Positions 15,795-24,750 of a DNA stretch of 64,000 nucleotides are shown here, one piece after another; the first letter of the stretch is position 1, and every line of letters starts with the position of its first letter. Made by a program: the position numbers and the translations under genes. The notes beneath the pieces were generated by a model that was not told where the DNA came from, ran no database searches, and saw only the letters and a program-made list of their open reading frames with translations. The stretch comes from Acidiphilium multivorum AIU301 (GTDB lineage: Bacteria; Pseudomonadota; Alphaproteobacteria; Acetobacterales; Acetobacteraceae): NCBI RefSeq assembly GCF_000202835.1, contig NC_015186.1, forward strand, positions 2,729,001 through 2,793,000, read 5' to 3'.

Positions 15795-16712
15795 CTAAAT
15801 CCGGTGTGCTGGGTCCAAAGTCAGCGCAGTTCCGAAGCTCGCCTGCAGATGCTCGATGAATCGACGAAGTTTCAGAGAGACGTGCCGCTTCGTCGGGTAG
15901 ATGGCATGAATCGCTAGCTCCGATGTCTTATGCTGGGACATCAGAATCTGCAGCGTCCCAGAAGCGATGGATTCGCCGAACACGAAGCTCGGCCCGTATG
16001 CTACACCTATTCCCGCCAATGCCGCAGCCAATAGCATCTGCATATTGTTCACCGCTAGTCGCAGCGGGCCATCGATAAGGTGGGTACGGCCACTTGGATC
16101 CGTTAGCGTCCAGTCACCGGCGGAAACGGCTTCGGTGAATGCCACTCGCGGGGCCTGACGGAGCTGTTCCACGGTTTTCGGCACACCATGGCGCGCCAGA
16201 AAGGACGGGGCCGCACAGAATACCATGTGGCACGGGGCAAGCCGTTGGGCCACGAGGTCGGAATCCTTAAGCCGGCCGATGCGAATGGCCACATCGATGC
16301 TTTCCATCAGCAGATCGACATAGCGGTCGCTGAGCGTGGTCTCGACTGTAACCTCGGGATACGCAGCCAGATATCTTGCGACCACGGGACCAAGGTGTAT
16401 CGCGCCAAAGGTTGTCGGTGCAGCAACACGTAGCACGCCCCGCACCGTCTGGTGCGCCCGCTGGGCCTCCCGATTTGCGTCCTCGTAGTCTTCCAGTATG
16501 AGCTTGCACCGCTTGAAGTACGCTTGCCCCACATCTGTCAGCTTCAGCACTCGCGTACTGCGCTGAAGTAGGCGTACCCCAAGTTGATCCTCGATCGCGG
16601 AGACATGTTTCCCCGCCATAGATGGCGACAGGCCGAACCGCCTGCCGGCCCCGACAAGACTGCCCTCCTCAACCGCAGCTACAAACACCGACATACTGAC
16701 CAGCCGATCCAT
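15795..16712 (-). CDS. LysR-family transcriptional regulator
   Basis: The product has 305 residues. The winged HTH at 1-60 (MDRLVSMSVFVAAVEEGSLV, LGVRLLQRSTRVLKLTDVG) is followed by the LysR effector domain (GVLRVAAPTTFGAIHLGP and onward). It converges on acdR (27 bp between stops) and is divergent from the interrupted alpha/beta hydrolase at 16842, its likely former target. It appears intact although its presumed target is dead. Confidence 0.88.
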   Translation of the reverse strand: MDRLVSMSVFVAAVEEGSLVGAGRRFGLSPSMAGKHVSAIEDQLGVRLLQRSTRVLKLTDVGQAYFKRCKLILEDYEDANREAQRAHQTVRGVLRVAAPTTFGAIHLGPVVARYLAAYPEVTVETTLSDRYVDLLMESIDVAIRIGRLKDSDLVAQRLAPCHMVFCAAPSFLARHGVPKTVEQLRQAPRVAFTEAVSAGDWTLTDPSGRTHLIDGPLRLAVNNMQMLLAAALAGIGVAYGPSFVFGESIASGTLQILMSQHKTSELAIHAIYPTKRHVSLKLRRFIEHLQASFGTALTLDPAHRI

Positions 16713-17544
16713 CCTCGTCCCCCATTCGATAATCTCATTATCAGATGCAGATAAGATTGAGGCAATTATGGCGCGTTCTTATAAAGCCTAATCTCTGATC
16801 CGTGTCCGGTCGCTCAGACTGGCTTAGAAAGGAGATCGACGATGAAAGTCGCCACGAACGGGATAGTGCTTCATGTCGAAGAGCAGGGCGATGGCGAGCT
16901 AGCCCTTGTCTTCCTGCATTACTGGGGCGGTTCAAGCCGTACCTGGAAACACGTCACAACCGGCTTGGCTCCCGCCTTTCATACCGTTGCCATCGACAAT
17001 CGCGGATGGGGACAATCCGACGCGCCAAATGACGGGTATGCCCTGACGGATCTCGCGGCCGACGCGGAAGGTGTCATCGAGGCGCTGAAGTTGCGGCGCT
17101 ATGTGCTGGTCGGCCATTTAATGGGCGGCAAGGTGGCTCAGCTCATGGCATCGCGCCGGCCTGCCGGGCTGGTCGGCCTCGTTCTTGTGGCTCCTTCTCC
17201 GCCCCAGCCCATGGCCATGCCGGACGAAGCGCGAGAGATGATGGCGGGGGCATACACCACCCGCGCAACCGTGGAGGCGACCATAGACAACGTGCTGACA
17301 GCACGGCCTCTCTCGGCAGAGGATCGCGAGCAGGTGATCGCGGATAGCTTGCGCGGCGCGCCGCCGGCAAAGATCGCCTGGCCGAAAGCAACTAGTCTGG
17401 AAGATATCACCGGCCAGGTCGGTATCATCAATGTACCCGTCATCGTCATTGTCGGCGAAAGCGATCGCGTAGATAGCCCAGCACTTCTTCAGGTGGAATT
17501 GCTAACTCGTGTTCCGCAAGCGGCAATGCGCGTGCTGCCGAGCA

Positions 17545-18772
17545 CAGGGGTTACGCATGAAAGAAGCCGGTGAGCACTTGCTCCATGTAACGGTTATCCC
17601 AGGCGGCCATTTTGCGGCGCCCCTTGAGACTGGCCTTTGATGCCTGATGGCGGCGAACGAGGTTGATTGCGATCTTGCGAAGCAGGGAGAAGTTCTGGAC
17701 GGCGTTGCGATCCCGGATCCGGCAGTGATCTTCGTTGAAGGTGACGTCGAGCACCCAGTGTAGGCTGTTCTCGATCTGCCAATGTTGACGGATCGCTTTC
17801 GCCAGGATTTCGGGTTGATCGTCGCTGCTGGACAGGAAGTAGCGGATTTCGGCTTCGATCTTGCCGGATCCGTTGACGCCGCGGATGGTTTCCACGGCCA
17901 GAACGCTCTTCAACCCCGGCCAGTCGCGCAGCGGTTCCAGCGCTACGGCGTCCGGACAGACGAACACCCGGCGCCGAACAAGACGACCATGACCATCATC
18001 GAATTCGTCATGCACCGGCCGATCAACGGGTGAGCGGCTGAAGCAGGTGGTTGCGCAATACTCCTGCACGGCGCTGTGTTTCTTCCCCTGGTTTGCTTTG
18101 AGGGTGACGAGATAATCAGCACCCCGCTCGAGAATTTTGGACGCGATGGCTCGCTGGCACCCCATCGCGTCCAGCGTGACAATGGCGCCCTTGATGTCCA
18201 GCACATCCAGCAATTCCGGGATCGCGGTGATCTCGTTCGATTTGTCGCCGACCTGACGCTGGCCGAGCACCAGCCCCCGATCACTCGCCCATGCACTCAC
18301 AACGTGAAGCGCCGCCTGGTCCCGGCTGCGATCAAACGAGCCGCGGATCGTTTTCCCGTCAATCGCCACCACTTCCCGGTCCAAAGTCGTCCCGAATGAG
18401 CGCGCCCACGCTTCGAAACATGCCTCGAAACGCCCGGTATCGATCAGCATGAACACACGCCGGAAGGTGTCGTGCGATGGAATGCCGTTCGGCAGCGCCA
18501 AAAACGTGCCCAGCCATTCCTGCTTGCTACGGCCATACAGTGCCATATCCTCCCAGCTTTCCGCCCCGGCAATCACCGCGCACACCGCAATCACCAGAAT
18601 ATCAATTAGCCGGTGCTCAACCTTGCCGCCGCAGCGGGGGTCTTCCAACGCCGAAAATTCCTCCACAAGCCGCCTCACCGACATGCACGTCTCCCAATCT
18701 CAAGGAGACTCCCCGAATCACACCCGATTCCATGCCGTCAACTATGCCCGAAATTTTCATGCGTAGCCCCTG
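17545..18772 (-). mobile_element. ISAs1-family insertion sequence, copy B (1,228 bp)
   Basis: It has the same length, ends and orientation as copy A at 7102-8329. A 10-bp target duplication, CTGCCGAGCA, lies at 17535-17544 and 18773-18782. Because both copies have their own perfect duplication, they inserted independently. They form direct repeats about 10.4 kb apart and could delete the segment between them by recombination. Confidence 0.95.
17551..18684 (-). CDS. ISAs1-family DDE transposase (copy B)
   Basis: The product has 377 residues, identical to copy A at the protein level, with the same catalytic residues (Asp109, Asp172, Glu305). It is intact and sits 6 bp from the left terminus of the element. 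Identity between copies supports recent transposition within this genome. Confidence 0.95.
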   Translation of the reverse strand: MSVRRLVEEFSALEDPRCGGKVEHRLIDILVIAVCAVIAGAESWEDMALYGRSKQEWLGTFLALPNGIPSHDTFRRVFMLIDTGRFEACFEAWARSFGTTLDREVVAIDGKTIRGSFDRSRDQAALHVVSAWASDRGLVLGQRQVGDKSNEITAIPELLDVLDIKGAIVTLDAMGCQRAIASKILERGADYLVTLKANQGKKHSAVQEYCATTCFSRSPVDRPVHDEFDDGHGRLVRRRVFVCPDAVALEPLRDWPGLKSVLAVETIRGVNGSGKIEAEIRYFLSSSDDQPEILAKAIRQHWQIENSLHWVLDVTFNEDHCRIRDRNAVQNFSLLRKIAINLVRRHQASKASLKGRRKMAAWDNRYMEQVLTGFFHA

Positions 18773-18939
18773 CTGCCGAGCACTGGGCATTTGTTAATGC
18801 TGGAGGCCGCTGAACAACTCATCCCTTTGATCGAAGAGTTCTGCAGATCACTGCCTATCCTACCGAAGGATTGATCGGGCTCCGGCTCGTTCAGCATGGG
18901 CGGTACTCAAAATGCATCCTTGAGATTGCTAGCGCCATC

Positions 18940-18959
18940 TGTCATATTAATAGATGACA
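18940..18959. promoter_or_regulatory. Candidate operator of the Xre/RES module
   Basis: TGTCAT and ATGACA form a 6-bp inverted repeat around an AT-rich 8-base spacer, 20 bp before the SD-backed antitoxin start. Xre-type antitoxins bind such dyads to repress their operon. Positional inference only. Confidence 0.45.
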
Positions 18960-18967
18960 CATGACGC

Positions 18968-19465
18968 ATGGAGGTCGATCATGACTGCGACGATCGAAAG
19001 CCAACCGACCCTGATTGCGGCGAGTCCCTACAGAAGGTAACCGCGCTGTTCGGCGGCCCGCGCGCTTTTTCGCTGCGCAACACCGGCCCTATTGAGGCTC
19101 ATGAGCTACTTTTCAAGGGGCTACCGGCCACGGCGCTTGATCATTTGCTTGCGCAACTCACTCTTATCCGCAAGATGGATTCGCTGGCAAAGGCGATTGG
19201 GATGAGCCTCCGCACCTACCAGCGATTGAGGGAGACGCAAGCAAAGTCGCTAAGCCGAGAGCAAAACGGCCGGGCATGGAAGTTTGCCGAGATCCTGTCC
19301 AGGGCAACCGACGTCTTCGGCTCACAGCTTCGGGCGGAGCAGTGGCTTGAGGAGCCGGTGATCGGCCTCGATCGGCGCCGACCAATCGATCTTCTCGAAA
19401 CACCTGCTGGAGTAACACTCGTGGAGGATTATCTGACGCGCCTCGAATACGGCGTTTACACATGA
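18968..19465 (+). CDS. Xre/MbcA/ParS-type (DUF2384) antitoxin, probable frameshift near the N-terminus
   Basis: The body reads SLAKAIGMSLRTYQRLRETQ, LSREQNGRAWKFAEILSRAT, RRPIDLLETPAGVTLVEDYL, ending LEYGVYT. This is the Xre-HTH plus DUF2384 layout of antitoxins paired with RES toxins. The open frame starts at ATG 18968 (165 codons). However, the ATG at 18980, with a perfect GGAGG six bases upstream, opens the other frame and reads MTATIESQPTLIAASPYR, which looks like the authentic N-terminus but stops after 19 codons. A small deletion near 19035 probably separated the two. Function is therefore doubtful. Confidence 0.7.
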   Translation: MEVDHDCDDRKPTDPDCGESLQKVTALFGGPRAFSLRNTGPIEAHELLFKGLPATALDHLLAQLTLIRKMDSLAKAIGMSLRTYQRLRETQAKSLSREQNGRAWKFAEILSRATDVFGSQLRAEQWLEEPVIGLDRRRPIDLLETPAGVTLVEDYLTRLEYGVYT

Positions 19466-19898
19466 CGCCACTGCCGGCCGCCCTTGGAGGGACCGGGCTT
19501 GTAGCGTGGCGCATTGACCAGGAGGTGTATGCGGCCAGTTGGGATAACGGCGAAGGCGCCCACCTCGGCGGAGGGCGCTGGAACAGCAGAGGCGTGCGCG
19601 CAGTCTATTATTCGCTATATCCGGCGACCGCGATTCTCGAGGTCGCCGTGCACAAGGGATTTGGCATACTCGACACATCCCCCACACGCTCACGGCAATA
19701 ACCGTGGACGACCCGGCGCAGGTTTACGTTGTGGACCGCCGCATGGTTCCAAACCCCAACTGACTTCGTCCGGGTATACCGTCGGCTGGCCAGCAGAAAT
19801 TCGGGGACGAACTGTTGAGGCAACATCGGTGTTTTCTGATCCCGAGCACCGTGTCGACGTATAGCTGGAATCTGATCTTCCTCGGAGAAGCAGACTAG
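19462..19898 (+). pseudogene. RES-domain toxin, frameshifted and with a nonsense codon
   Basis: The start ATG overlaps the antitoxin stop (ATGA). The frame reads LVAWRIDQEVYAASWDNGEG, GGRWNSRGVRAVYYSLYPAT and AILEVAVHKGF: the RES fold with its Arg (WRI), Tyr and Glu (LEV) active-site pattern. At a C5 tract (about 19679-19683) one base is missing. The expected sequence continues one frame over as TLTAITVDDPAQVYVVDR, RMVPNPN, a TGA where Trp is expected, and LRPGIPSAGQQKFGDELL. RES toxins degrade NAD+; this one should be inactive. Confidence 0.82.
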
Positions 19899-20020
19899 TC
19901 CGGCTATACGATCAGGCATCAAGAGCGCTTTGCGCCCGACCCGCGCCTCCACCGCCAGCCAGCCCCTGATTCCCGGGCCTGCGCAGGGCGCTGAGTCCAG
20001 CGTCGGGACAGCGGAGCCTA

Positions 20021-21007
20021 TCACCGCTTCCGCACCAGCCCAGTCTGGATCAGGACGGCCATCAGCAGGAAGAGGCCGGAGGCGAGGTTCTGGTAATACG
20101 AGCTGAGATTGCCGATCTGGTCGATTACGTTCTCGATGACGCCGAGCAGCAGCACGCCCGAGAGGGCGCCGGCCATGGTGCCGACGCCGCCGGTCAGCAG
20201 CACCCCGCCGATGACGGCGGCGGCGATCGAGCGCAGTTCGTCGCCCTGCCCCGCCGTCGACAGGCCGGAGGAGAGATGCGCGCCCAGCAGCGCGCCGGCG
20301 AGGCCCGCCAGCGTGCCCGACAGCACGTAAGTCGCGACCTTGACGGTGGCGACCGGGACGCCGAGCATCCGCGCCGCCTCCTCGTTGCCGCCGATCGCGA
20401 ACACGGCGACGCCGAAGCGCGACCGGTTCAGCACCAGCGCCGCCAGCGCGAAGCCGGCGAGCAGGATCCAGATCAGGTTGCCGACCCCGAGCAATGTGCC
20501 GTTGGCGATCTGGCCGAACAGGCCGGGGTGGAGGATGACCATGCTGCTCCTGGCCAGGACGAGGTCGAGGCCGCGCACGCCGAGCAGGGCGGCGAGCGTG
20601 ACGATGAACGGCGCCATGCCGGCGCGGGCGATCAGCAGCCCGTCGATCAGCCCGACCGCCGCGCCCGCCAGGCAGGGCACCAGCAGGGCGGGCACCCAGC
20701 CATAGGGCACCGCATAGGCCGCCAGCACCGAGCCGAGGCCGATGACCGAGCCGACCGACAGGTCGAACCCGCCGAGAATGATCACGAAGGTCTGGCCGAT
20801 CGTCACCAGGCCGACGAAGCTCGCCGCGACGCCGATATTCTCGAAATTGTTGACCGTCGCAAAATACGGGAAGACCGCGCTGGCGATGATCGCGGCGATG
20901 GCGAGGACCACGATGGCGCCGCGCGACCGGATCAGCGCGATGATCCGCGCGCGGCGTTCGGTGTCCGGTGCTGCGATGCCCGCACCGGCGGCTGGCGCGC
21001 CGCTCAT
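20021..21007 (-). CDS. CUT2 sugar ABC transporter permease (YjfF/RbsC-like)
   Basis: The product has 328 residues with about ten hydrophobic segments and the BPD_transp_2 signature (LGGFDLSVGSVIGLGSVLAA; IGGVLLTGGVGTMAGALSGV). It forms the membrane channel with the permease encoded just upstream. Its start overlaps that gene's stop (ATGA). It is the last gene of the four-gene SBP-ATPase-permease-permease operon. Two distinct permeases in one operon are typical of galactofuranose (Ytf/Yjf)-type and some pentose importers. Confidence 0.88.
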   Translation of the reverse strand: MSGAPAAGAGIAAPDTERRARIIALIRSRGAIVVLAIAAIIASAVFPYFATVNNFENIGVAASFVGLVTIGQTFVIILGGFDLSVGSVIGLGSVLAAYAVPYGWVPALLVPCLAGAAVGLIDGLLIARAGMAPFIVTLAALLGVRGLDLVLARSSMVILHPGLFGQIANGTLLGVGNLIWILLAGFALAALVLNRSRFGVAVFAIGGNEEAARMLGVPVATVKVATYVLSGTLAGLAGALLGAHLSSGLSTAGQGDELRSIAAAVIGGVLLTGGVGTMAGALSGVLLLGVIENVIDQIGNLSSYYQNLASGLFLLMAVLIQTGLVRKR

Positions 21008-21987
21008 CCGCCGGCCCGCTGCAGGTACAGCGCGGCGACGATGAAGGCCGCCTTGAGGATCTGCGCGTAGCTGAAATTGATGTCGTTCATGATGAAGCTC
21101 GCTCCCAGGACCTGTAGCAGCAGGACGCCGAAGACGCCGCCGGCGATCGAGACCCGGCCGCCGGAGAGCGGCGTGCCGCCGATCACGGCCGCGGCGATCG
21201 CGTCAAGCTCGAAATTCAGCCCGATATAGTTGGGATCCGCCGCGCCGAGCCGGGCGGCGGCGAACAGGCCGGCAAGCCCCGCAAGCAGGCCGCTCGCCGC
21301 ATAGACGGCGAACAGCGTCCGCCGCACCTTGATGCCGGCGATCACCGCCGCCGCCTGGTTGGCGCCGATGAAGACGAGGCTGCGCCCGAAGACGGTGGTG
21401 CGCACGACGAGGGCGACCGTGGCGGCCAGCGCGAGGGCGATGATCGCGACCATCGGCACCAGCGACACGGCGCCGATGCCGAGCCAGTCGAACACCCCGC
21501 CCGTGGGCAGCGACACGCGCGATCCGTCCAGCAGCGCCTCGGCCAGGCCGCGGGCGGTGACCAGCAGCGCCAGGCTCGAGATCAGCGGATTGATGTCGAG
21601 GAAGGCGATGAGCGCGCCGTTCAGCAGGCCCACCGCGAGGCCGGTGCCCAGCGCCGCGACGACGGAAACACCCGCGCCGCCCGGCAGCGCCAGGGCCATC
21701 ACCGATGCGGCGAGCGCCATCGACGAGCCGACCGACAGGTCGATCCCCCGCGTGCCGATCGCCAGGCTCTGCCCGAGCGTGATGAGGATGATCGGCGCGG
21801 CCTGGAACAGCAGGTTGCGGATCACGATCGGGTTGCGGAACCCCGGCGTGAAGATCAGGTCGACGATCACCAGCAGGGCGAAGGCGATGTAGACGCTCTG
21901 CGCGCGCAGCATCGCCGCCGGCGTGTCGTGGCCGGCGCGCGCCGCAAGCCCGGCAAGGCGGGACGGCCTGTTCATGACGGCGCTCAT
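21004..21987 (-). CDS. CUT2 sugar ABC transporter permease (YtfT/RbsC-like)
   Basis: The product has 327 residues with multiple membrane helices. The motif GTRGIDLSVGSSMALAASVM and the cytoplasmic loop NFELDAIAAAVIGGTPLSGG (coupling to the ATPase) are characteristic of RbsC/YtfT permeases. It overlaps the ATPase gene upstream and the second permease downstream by 4 bp each, so the operon is tightly coupled. Confidence 0.88.
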   Translation of the reverse strand: MSAVMNRPSRLAGLAARAGHDTPAAMLRAQSVYIAFALLVIVDLIFTPGFRNPIVIRNLLFQAAPIILITLGQSLAIGTRGIDLSVGSSMALAASVMALALPGGAGVSVVAALGTGLAVGLLNGALIAFLDINPLISSLALLVTARGLAEALLDGSRVSLPTGGVFDWLGIGAVSLVPMVAIIALALAATVALVVRTTVFGRSLVFIGANQAAAVIAGIKVRRTLFAVYAASGLLAGLAGLFAAARLGAADPNYIGLNFELDAIAAAVIGGTPLSGGRVSIAGGVFGVLLLQVLGASFIMNDINFSYAQILKAAFIVAALYLQRAGG

Positions 21988-23498
21988 GCTCCCGCCCGCT
22001 CGTGCGGGGCGGCCAGCCGGTCGAGCACGTCCTGCACGCCGGCGCCGGCGGTTTCCATCGTGTCCGCGACACGTCCCTCGTCGAGGATCACCAGCCGGTC
22101 GGCCAGCACCATCAGCTCCTCCATTTCCGAAGACGTCACCAGCACACCGAGGCCGCGCTCGACCAGGCGGCGGATCGCGTCATGCACCTCGGCCTTGGCG
22201 CCCACATCGATCCCCCGCGTCGGGTCGTCGAGCATGATGGCGCGCGGGTCGGTGGCGAGGCAGCGGGCCAGCAGGACCTTCTGCTGGTTGCCGCCCGAAA
22301 GCGAGGTGATGGGCGCTTCGGCGCCCGCCGTCTTGATCCCCAGCAGGCGGACGAACTCGGCCACCATTTCGGCCTGCCGGCGGCGGGAGACGAAGCCGTA
22401 GCGGGAGATGCGCCGCAGCGCGCAGGCCGTCAGGTTCTCGGCGACCGAGAGCTTCGGAAAGATCCCCTCCGCCCGCCGGTCTTCCGACAGGAAGGCGAGG
22501 CCGGCGGCAATCGACCGCTCCGGCGCGGGGGCGGGCAGCGGCCGGCCGCCGACCTCGACCGTGCCGGCACCCGGCGTCTCGATCCCGAAACTCGCCTTCA
22601 TCGTCTCGGTGCGGCCGGAGCCGAGCAGGCCGGCCAGGCCGACCACCTCGCCGGGCATGACCTCGTAGGACACGTCCCGCACCCGGTTGCGCCAGGTGAG
22701 ATGGCGCGCGGCCAGCGCCGGGGCGCCCGAAGCCGCCGCGCGCGGCGCGTGCTGGCGCTGCAGCGTCTCCGCGCTCCGCCCCAGCATCGCGGCGATCAGC
22801 GCCTGGCGCGGCAGGTCGGCGGCCGGCGCGCTGGCGACCAGGCGGCCGTCGCGCAGCACCGAGAAGCGGTCGCACAGCCGGTAACATTCCGACAGCCGGT
22901 GGCTGACGAACAGGATCGCGATGCGCTCGGCCTTCAGCCGGTCGACCACGCGGAACAGGGTCTCGACCTCGCCGCCGGTGAGCGCGGAGGTCGGCTCGTC
23001 GAGAATGACGACCTTCGCGCCGAGCCGGATGCCGCGGGCGATCGCGACCATCTGCTGGAGCCCGAGCCCGAGCGTGCCGAGCCGCGCCCGCGGGTCGATG
23101 CGCAACTCGTAGCGCGCCAGCAGCGACTGCGCCTCCGCCTCCATCCGGCGCCGGTCGATCAGCCAGCCAAACCGCCTCGGCTCGTGGCCGAGGAAGAGGT
23201 TCTCGGCCACGTCCCGTTCGGGGATCAGGTTGATCTCCTGGTAGACGGCGCTGATGCCGTGGCGTTGGGCGGTGCGGGGGGAGTCGAACCGCACCGCCGC
23301 GCCGCCCAGCCTGATCGTTCCGTCGTCAGGCTGATGGAACCCGGTCAGCAGCTTGATCAGCGTCGACTTGCCGGCGCCGTTCTCGCCGGCAAGTCCATGC
23401 ACCTCGCCGGCATTGAGCGTCAGCGACACCCCCTCCAACGCCCGCACCGCACCGAAACGCCTTGAAACGGCGACCGTTTCAAGAACCGGCACAGACAT
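21984..23498 (-). CDS. CUT2 sugar ABC transporter ATPase with two nucleotide-binding domains
   Basis: The product has 504 residues, the RbsA/YtfR architecture. NBD1 has Walker A GENGAGKSTLIKLL, an atypical signature LGLGLQQMVAIARG and Walker B VVILDEPTSAL. NBD2 has a degenerate Walker A (GLLGSGRTETMKASFG) and a good signature, LSGGNQQKVLLARC, with AIMLDDPTRGID. It powers import through the two downstream permeases. It starts 5 bp after the binding-protein stop. Confidence 0.92.
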   Translation of the reverse strand: MSVPVLETVAVSRRFGAVRALEGVSLTLNAGEVHGLAGENGAGKSTLIKLLTGFHQPDDGTIRLGGAAVRFDSPRTAQRHGISAVYQEINLIPERDVAENLFLGHEPRRFGWLIDRRRMEAEAQSLLARYELRIDPRARLGTLGLGLQQMVAIARGIRLGAKVVILDEPTSALTGGEVETLFRVVDRLKAERIAILFVSHRLSECYRLCDRFSVLRDGRLVASAPAADLPRQALIAAMLGRSAETLQRQHAPRAAASGAPALAARHLTWRNRVRDVSYEVMPGEVVGLAGLLGSGRTETMKASFGIETPGAGTVEVGGRPLPAPAPERSIAAGLAFLSEDRRAEGIFPKLSVAENLTACALRRISRYGFVSRRRQAEMVAEFVRLLGIKTAGAEAPITSLSGGNQQKVLLARCLATDPRAIMLDDPTRGIDVGAKAEVHDAIRRLVERGLGVLVTSSEMEELMVLADRLVILDEGRVADTMETAGAGVQDVLDRLAAPHERAGA

Positions 23499-23503
23499 GG
23501 GCG

Positions 23504-24535
23504 TCAGTAGGGAACGCCGCTGGCCAGCGCCGCCTTGGCATTGGCGGGCGTGTAGAGATGATCGCGGATCGTGATCTTCTGCGGCACCGGCTTGCCGTCG
23601 AGCCAGTTCTGGATCTCGTGCATGGCGATCGGCCCGAAGCGCGGATTGGTCTCGTCATCGGCATAGATCCAGCCGGAGACGATGTCCTGCACGCCCTGCT
23701 TGGTGCCGTCGATGGTCACGATCTTGACCTGCCCCGGCTTCTTGCCGGCGTCGCGCAGGGCGGTGATGGCGCCGTAGGCCATCGTGTCGCTCTGCGTGTA
23801 GATCGCGTTGACATCGGGATGCGCGAGCAGAATCTGGCTGACCACCTTCTGCGCGTCGGTCGTCGACCAGTTGCCGGTCTGCGCGGCGATGACCTTCATG
23901 CCGGGATATTTCGATATCGCGGCGGCGAAGCCCTTGGTTCTCGCGGTTTCCACCGAATTGCCGTAGGCGCCTTGGATCTCGGCGATCACGGCGTGCCCGC
24001 CCGTCGCCTTGGCCAGTTCGCGGCCGTCGATCACACCCTGGTTGTAGAAATCCGACCCGACGAAGCTCAGGAAGTCGGAGCAATGGGTTCCGGCCGTCTC
24101 GCGGTCGATCGTGATGATCGGGATATGTTTCGCGACCGCCTGGGCGAAGGCCGGCTGCAGCCCGGTCGAGTTGAGCGGCGCGATGACCAGGGCCTGCGCA
24201 CCCTGGTTGATCATGCTCTCGACATCGGCGACCTGCTTCGCCTCGTTGGAATGCGCGTTGGTGTAGATGTAACGCTTCGCGTGCACCTGATGCGCGGCTT
24301 CCCGCAGCGACCGCGTCTCTTCGGCGCGGAACGGGTTCTGGTTGCCCTGCGACTGGGAGAAGCCGACCACGAGGCTCGACAGCTTCGCGTGGCTCGGGTG
24401 CGGGTTCACACACACCGCCTTCGACGTTCCCAGGATCATCTGCGCGGCAGTCTGCTTCGCCGCCTGTGCGGATGCGACCGTCAGCATGGCAGCGCCGATG
24501 CACGTGGCCGCAAGCAATATCGTTCTGGTCTTCAT
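23504..24535 (-). CDS. Periplasmic sugar-binding protein (YtfQ-like)
   Basis: The product has 343 residues. A signal peptide covers 1-25 (KTRTILLAATCIGAAMLTVA, cleavage near AQA-AK). The Peripla_BP_4 domain begins VVGFSQSQGNQNPFRAEETR, resembling YtfQ (VGFSQxGxxxxWR). PLNSTGLQPAFAQA and ITIDRETAG form the ligand cleft. It is the first and most highly expressed gene expected in the operon. The ligand is likely a furanose or pentose-type sugar, not proven. The IclR gene is divergent from it. Confidence 0.88.
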   Translation of the reverse strand: MKTRTILLAATCIGAAMLTVASAQAAKQTAAQMILGTSKAVCVNPHPSHAKLSSLVVGFSQSQGNQNPFRAEETRSLREAAHQVHAKRYIYTNAHSNEAKQVADVESMINQGAQALVIAPLNSTGLQPAFAQAVAKHIPIITIDRETAGTHCSDFLSFVGSDFYNQGVIDGRELAKATGGHAVIAEIQGAYGNSVETARTKGFAAAISKYPGMKVIAAQTGNWSTTDAQKVVSQILLAHPDVNAIYTQSDTMAYGAITALRDAGKKPGQVKIVTIDGTKQGVQDIVSGWIYADDETNPRFGPIAMHEIQNWLDGKPVPQKITIRDHLYTPANAKAALASGVPY

Positions 24536-24585
24536 GTCCCCTCCATTCGCTCTCTTCGGCGTTATCGGGCCGGTTGGCCGTTGTA

Positions 24586-24602
24586 GTTCCGTATAATGGA
24601 AC
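24586..24602. promoter_or_regulatory. Dyad in the transporter promoter, candidate IclR-family operator
   Basis: GTTCC-N7-GGAAC with an AT-rich centre (GTATAAT) lies 51 bp upstream of the binding-protein start. IclR-family proteins bind dyads of this spacing. The site is closer to the transporter than to the regulator, consistent with control of the transporter. Confidence 0.5.
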
Positions 24603-24750
24603 TTAGTTCTATATTCATGCTAAGCGGGCTGTTACAAGCTGTCAAATGCGGATCGGACATCGGCGCCACGGCCCGGGATGCCGCCGCGAATGGCGGGGAT
24701 TTCGCAGCCCGTTCTGGCCGCTGCGGATAAATTCGGTTTTTTGCAACCAA

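Larger units (their letters stand above)
16842..18874 (+). pseudogene. Alpha/beta hydrolase split by ISAs1 copy B
   Basis: The 5' part is 16842-17544 and the 3' part 18783-18874. Removing the IS and one target copy restores a 264-codon frame ending LEAAEQLIPLIEEFCRSLP. The fold is clear: FLHYWGGSSRTW oxyanion region, DNRGWGQSD, and VGESDRVDSP. The nucleophile elbow is GHLMGG instead of GHSMGG: codon 93 at 17118-17120 is TTA, one base from TCA, so the catalytic Ser is Leu. AGGAG precedes the ATG. The gene is doubly inactivated. The LysR gene upstream is divergent. Confidence 0.88.

Noticed and set aside
7102-18772. Composite transposon bounded by two ISAs1 copies carrying acdRS
   Set aside because: Each copy has its own distinct perfect 10-bp target duplication and splits its own gene, so they inserted separately; the interval did not arrive as one unit.
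20276-23465. Long forward frames opposite the ABC transporter permease and ATPase genes
   Set aside because: Composition is Arg/Gly/Ala/Asp-rich and motif-free; the reverse-strand transporter genes overlap neatly as an operon.
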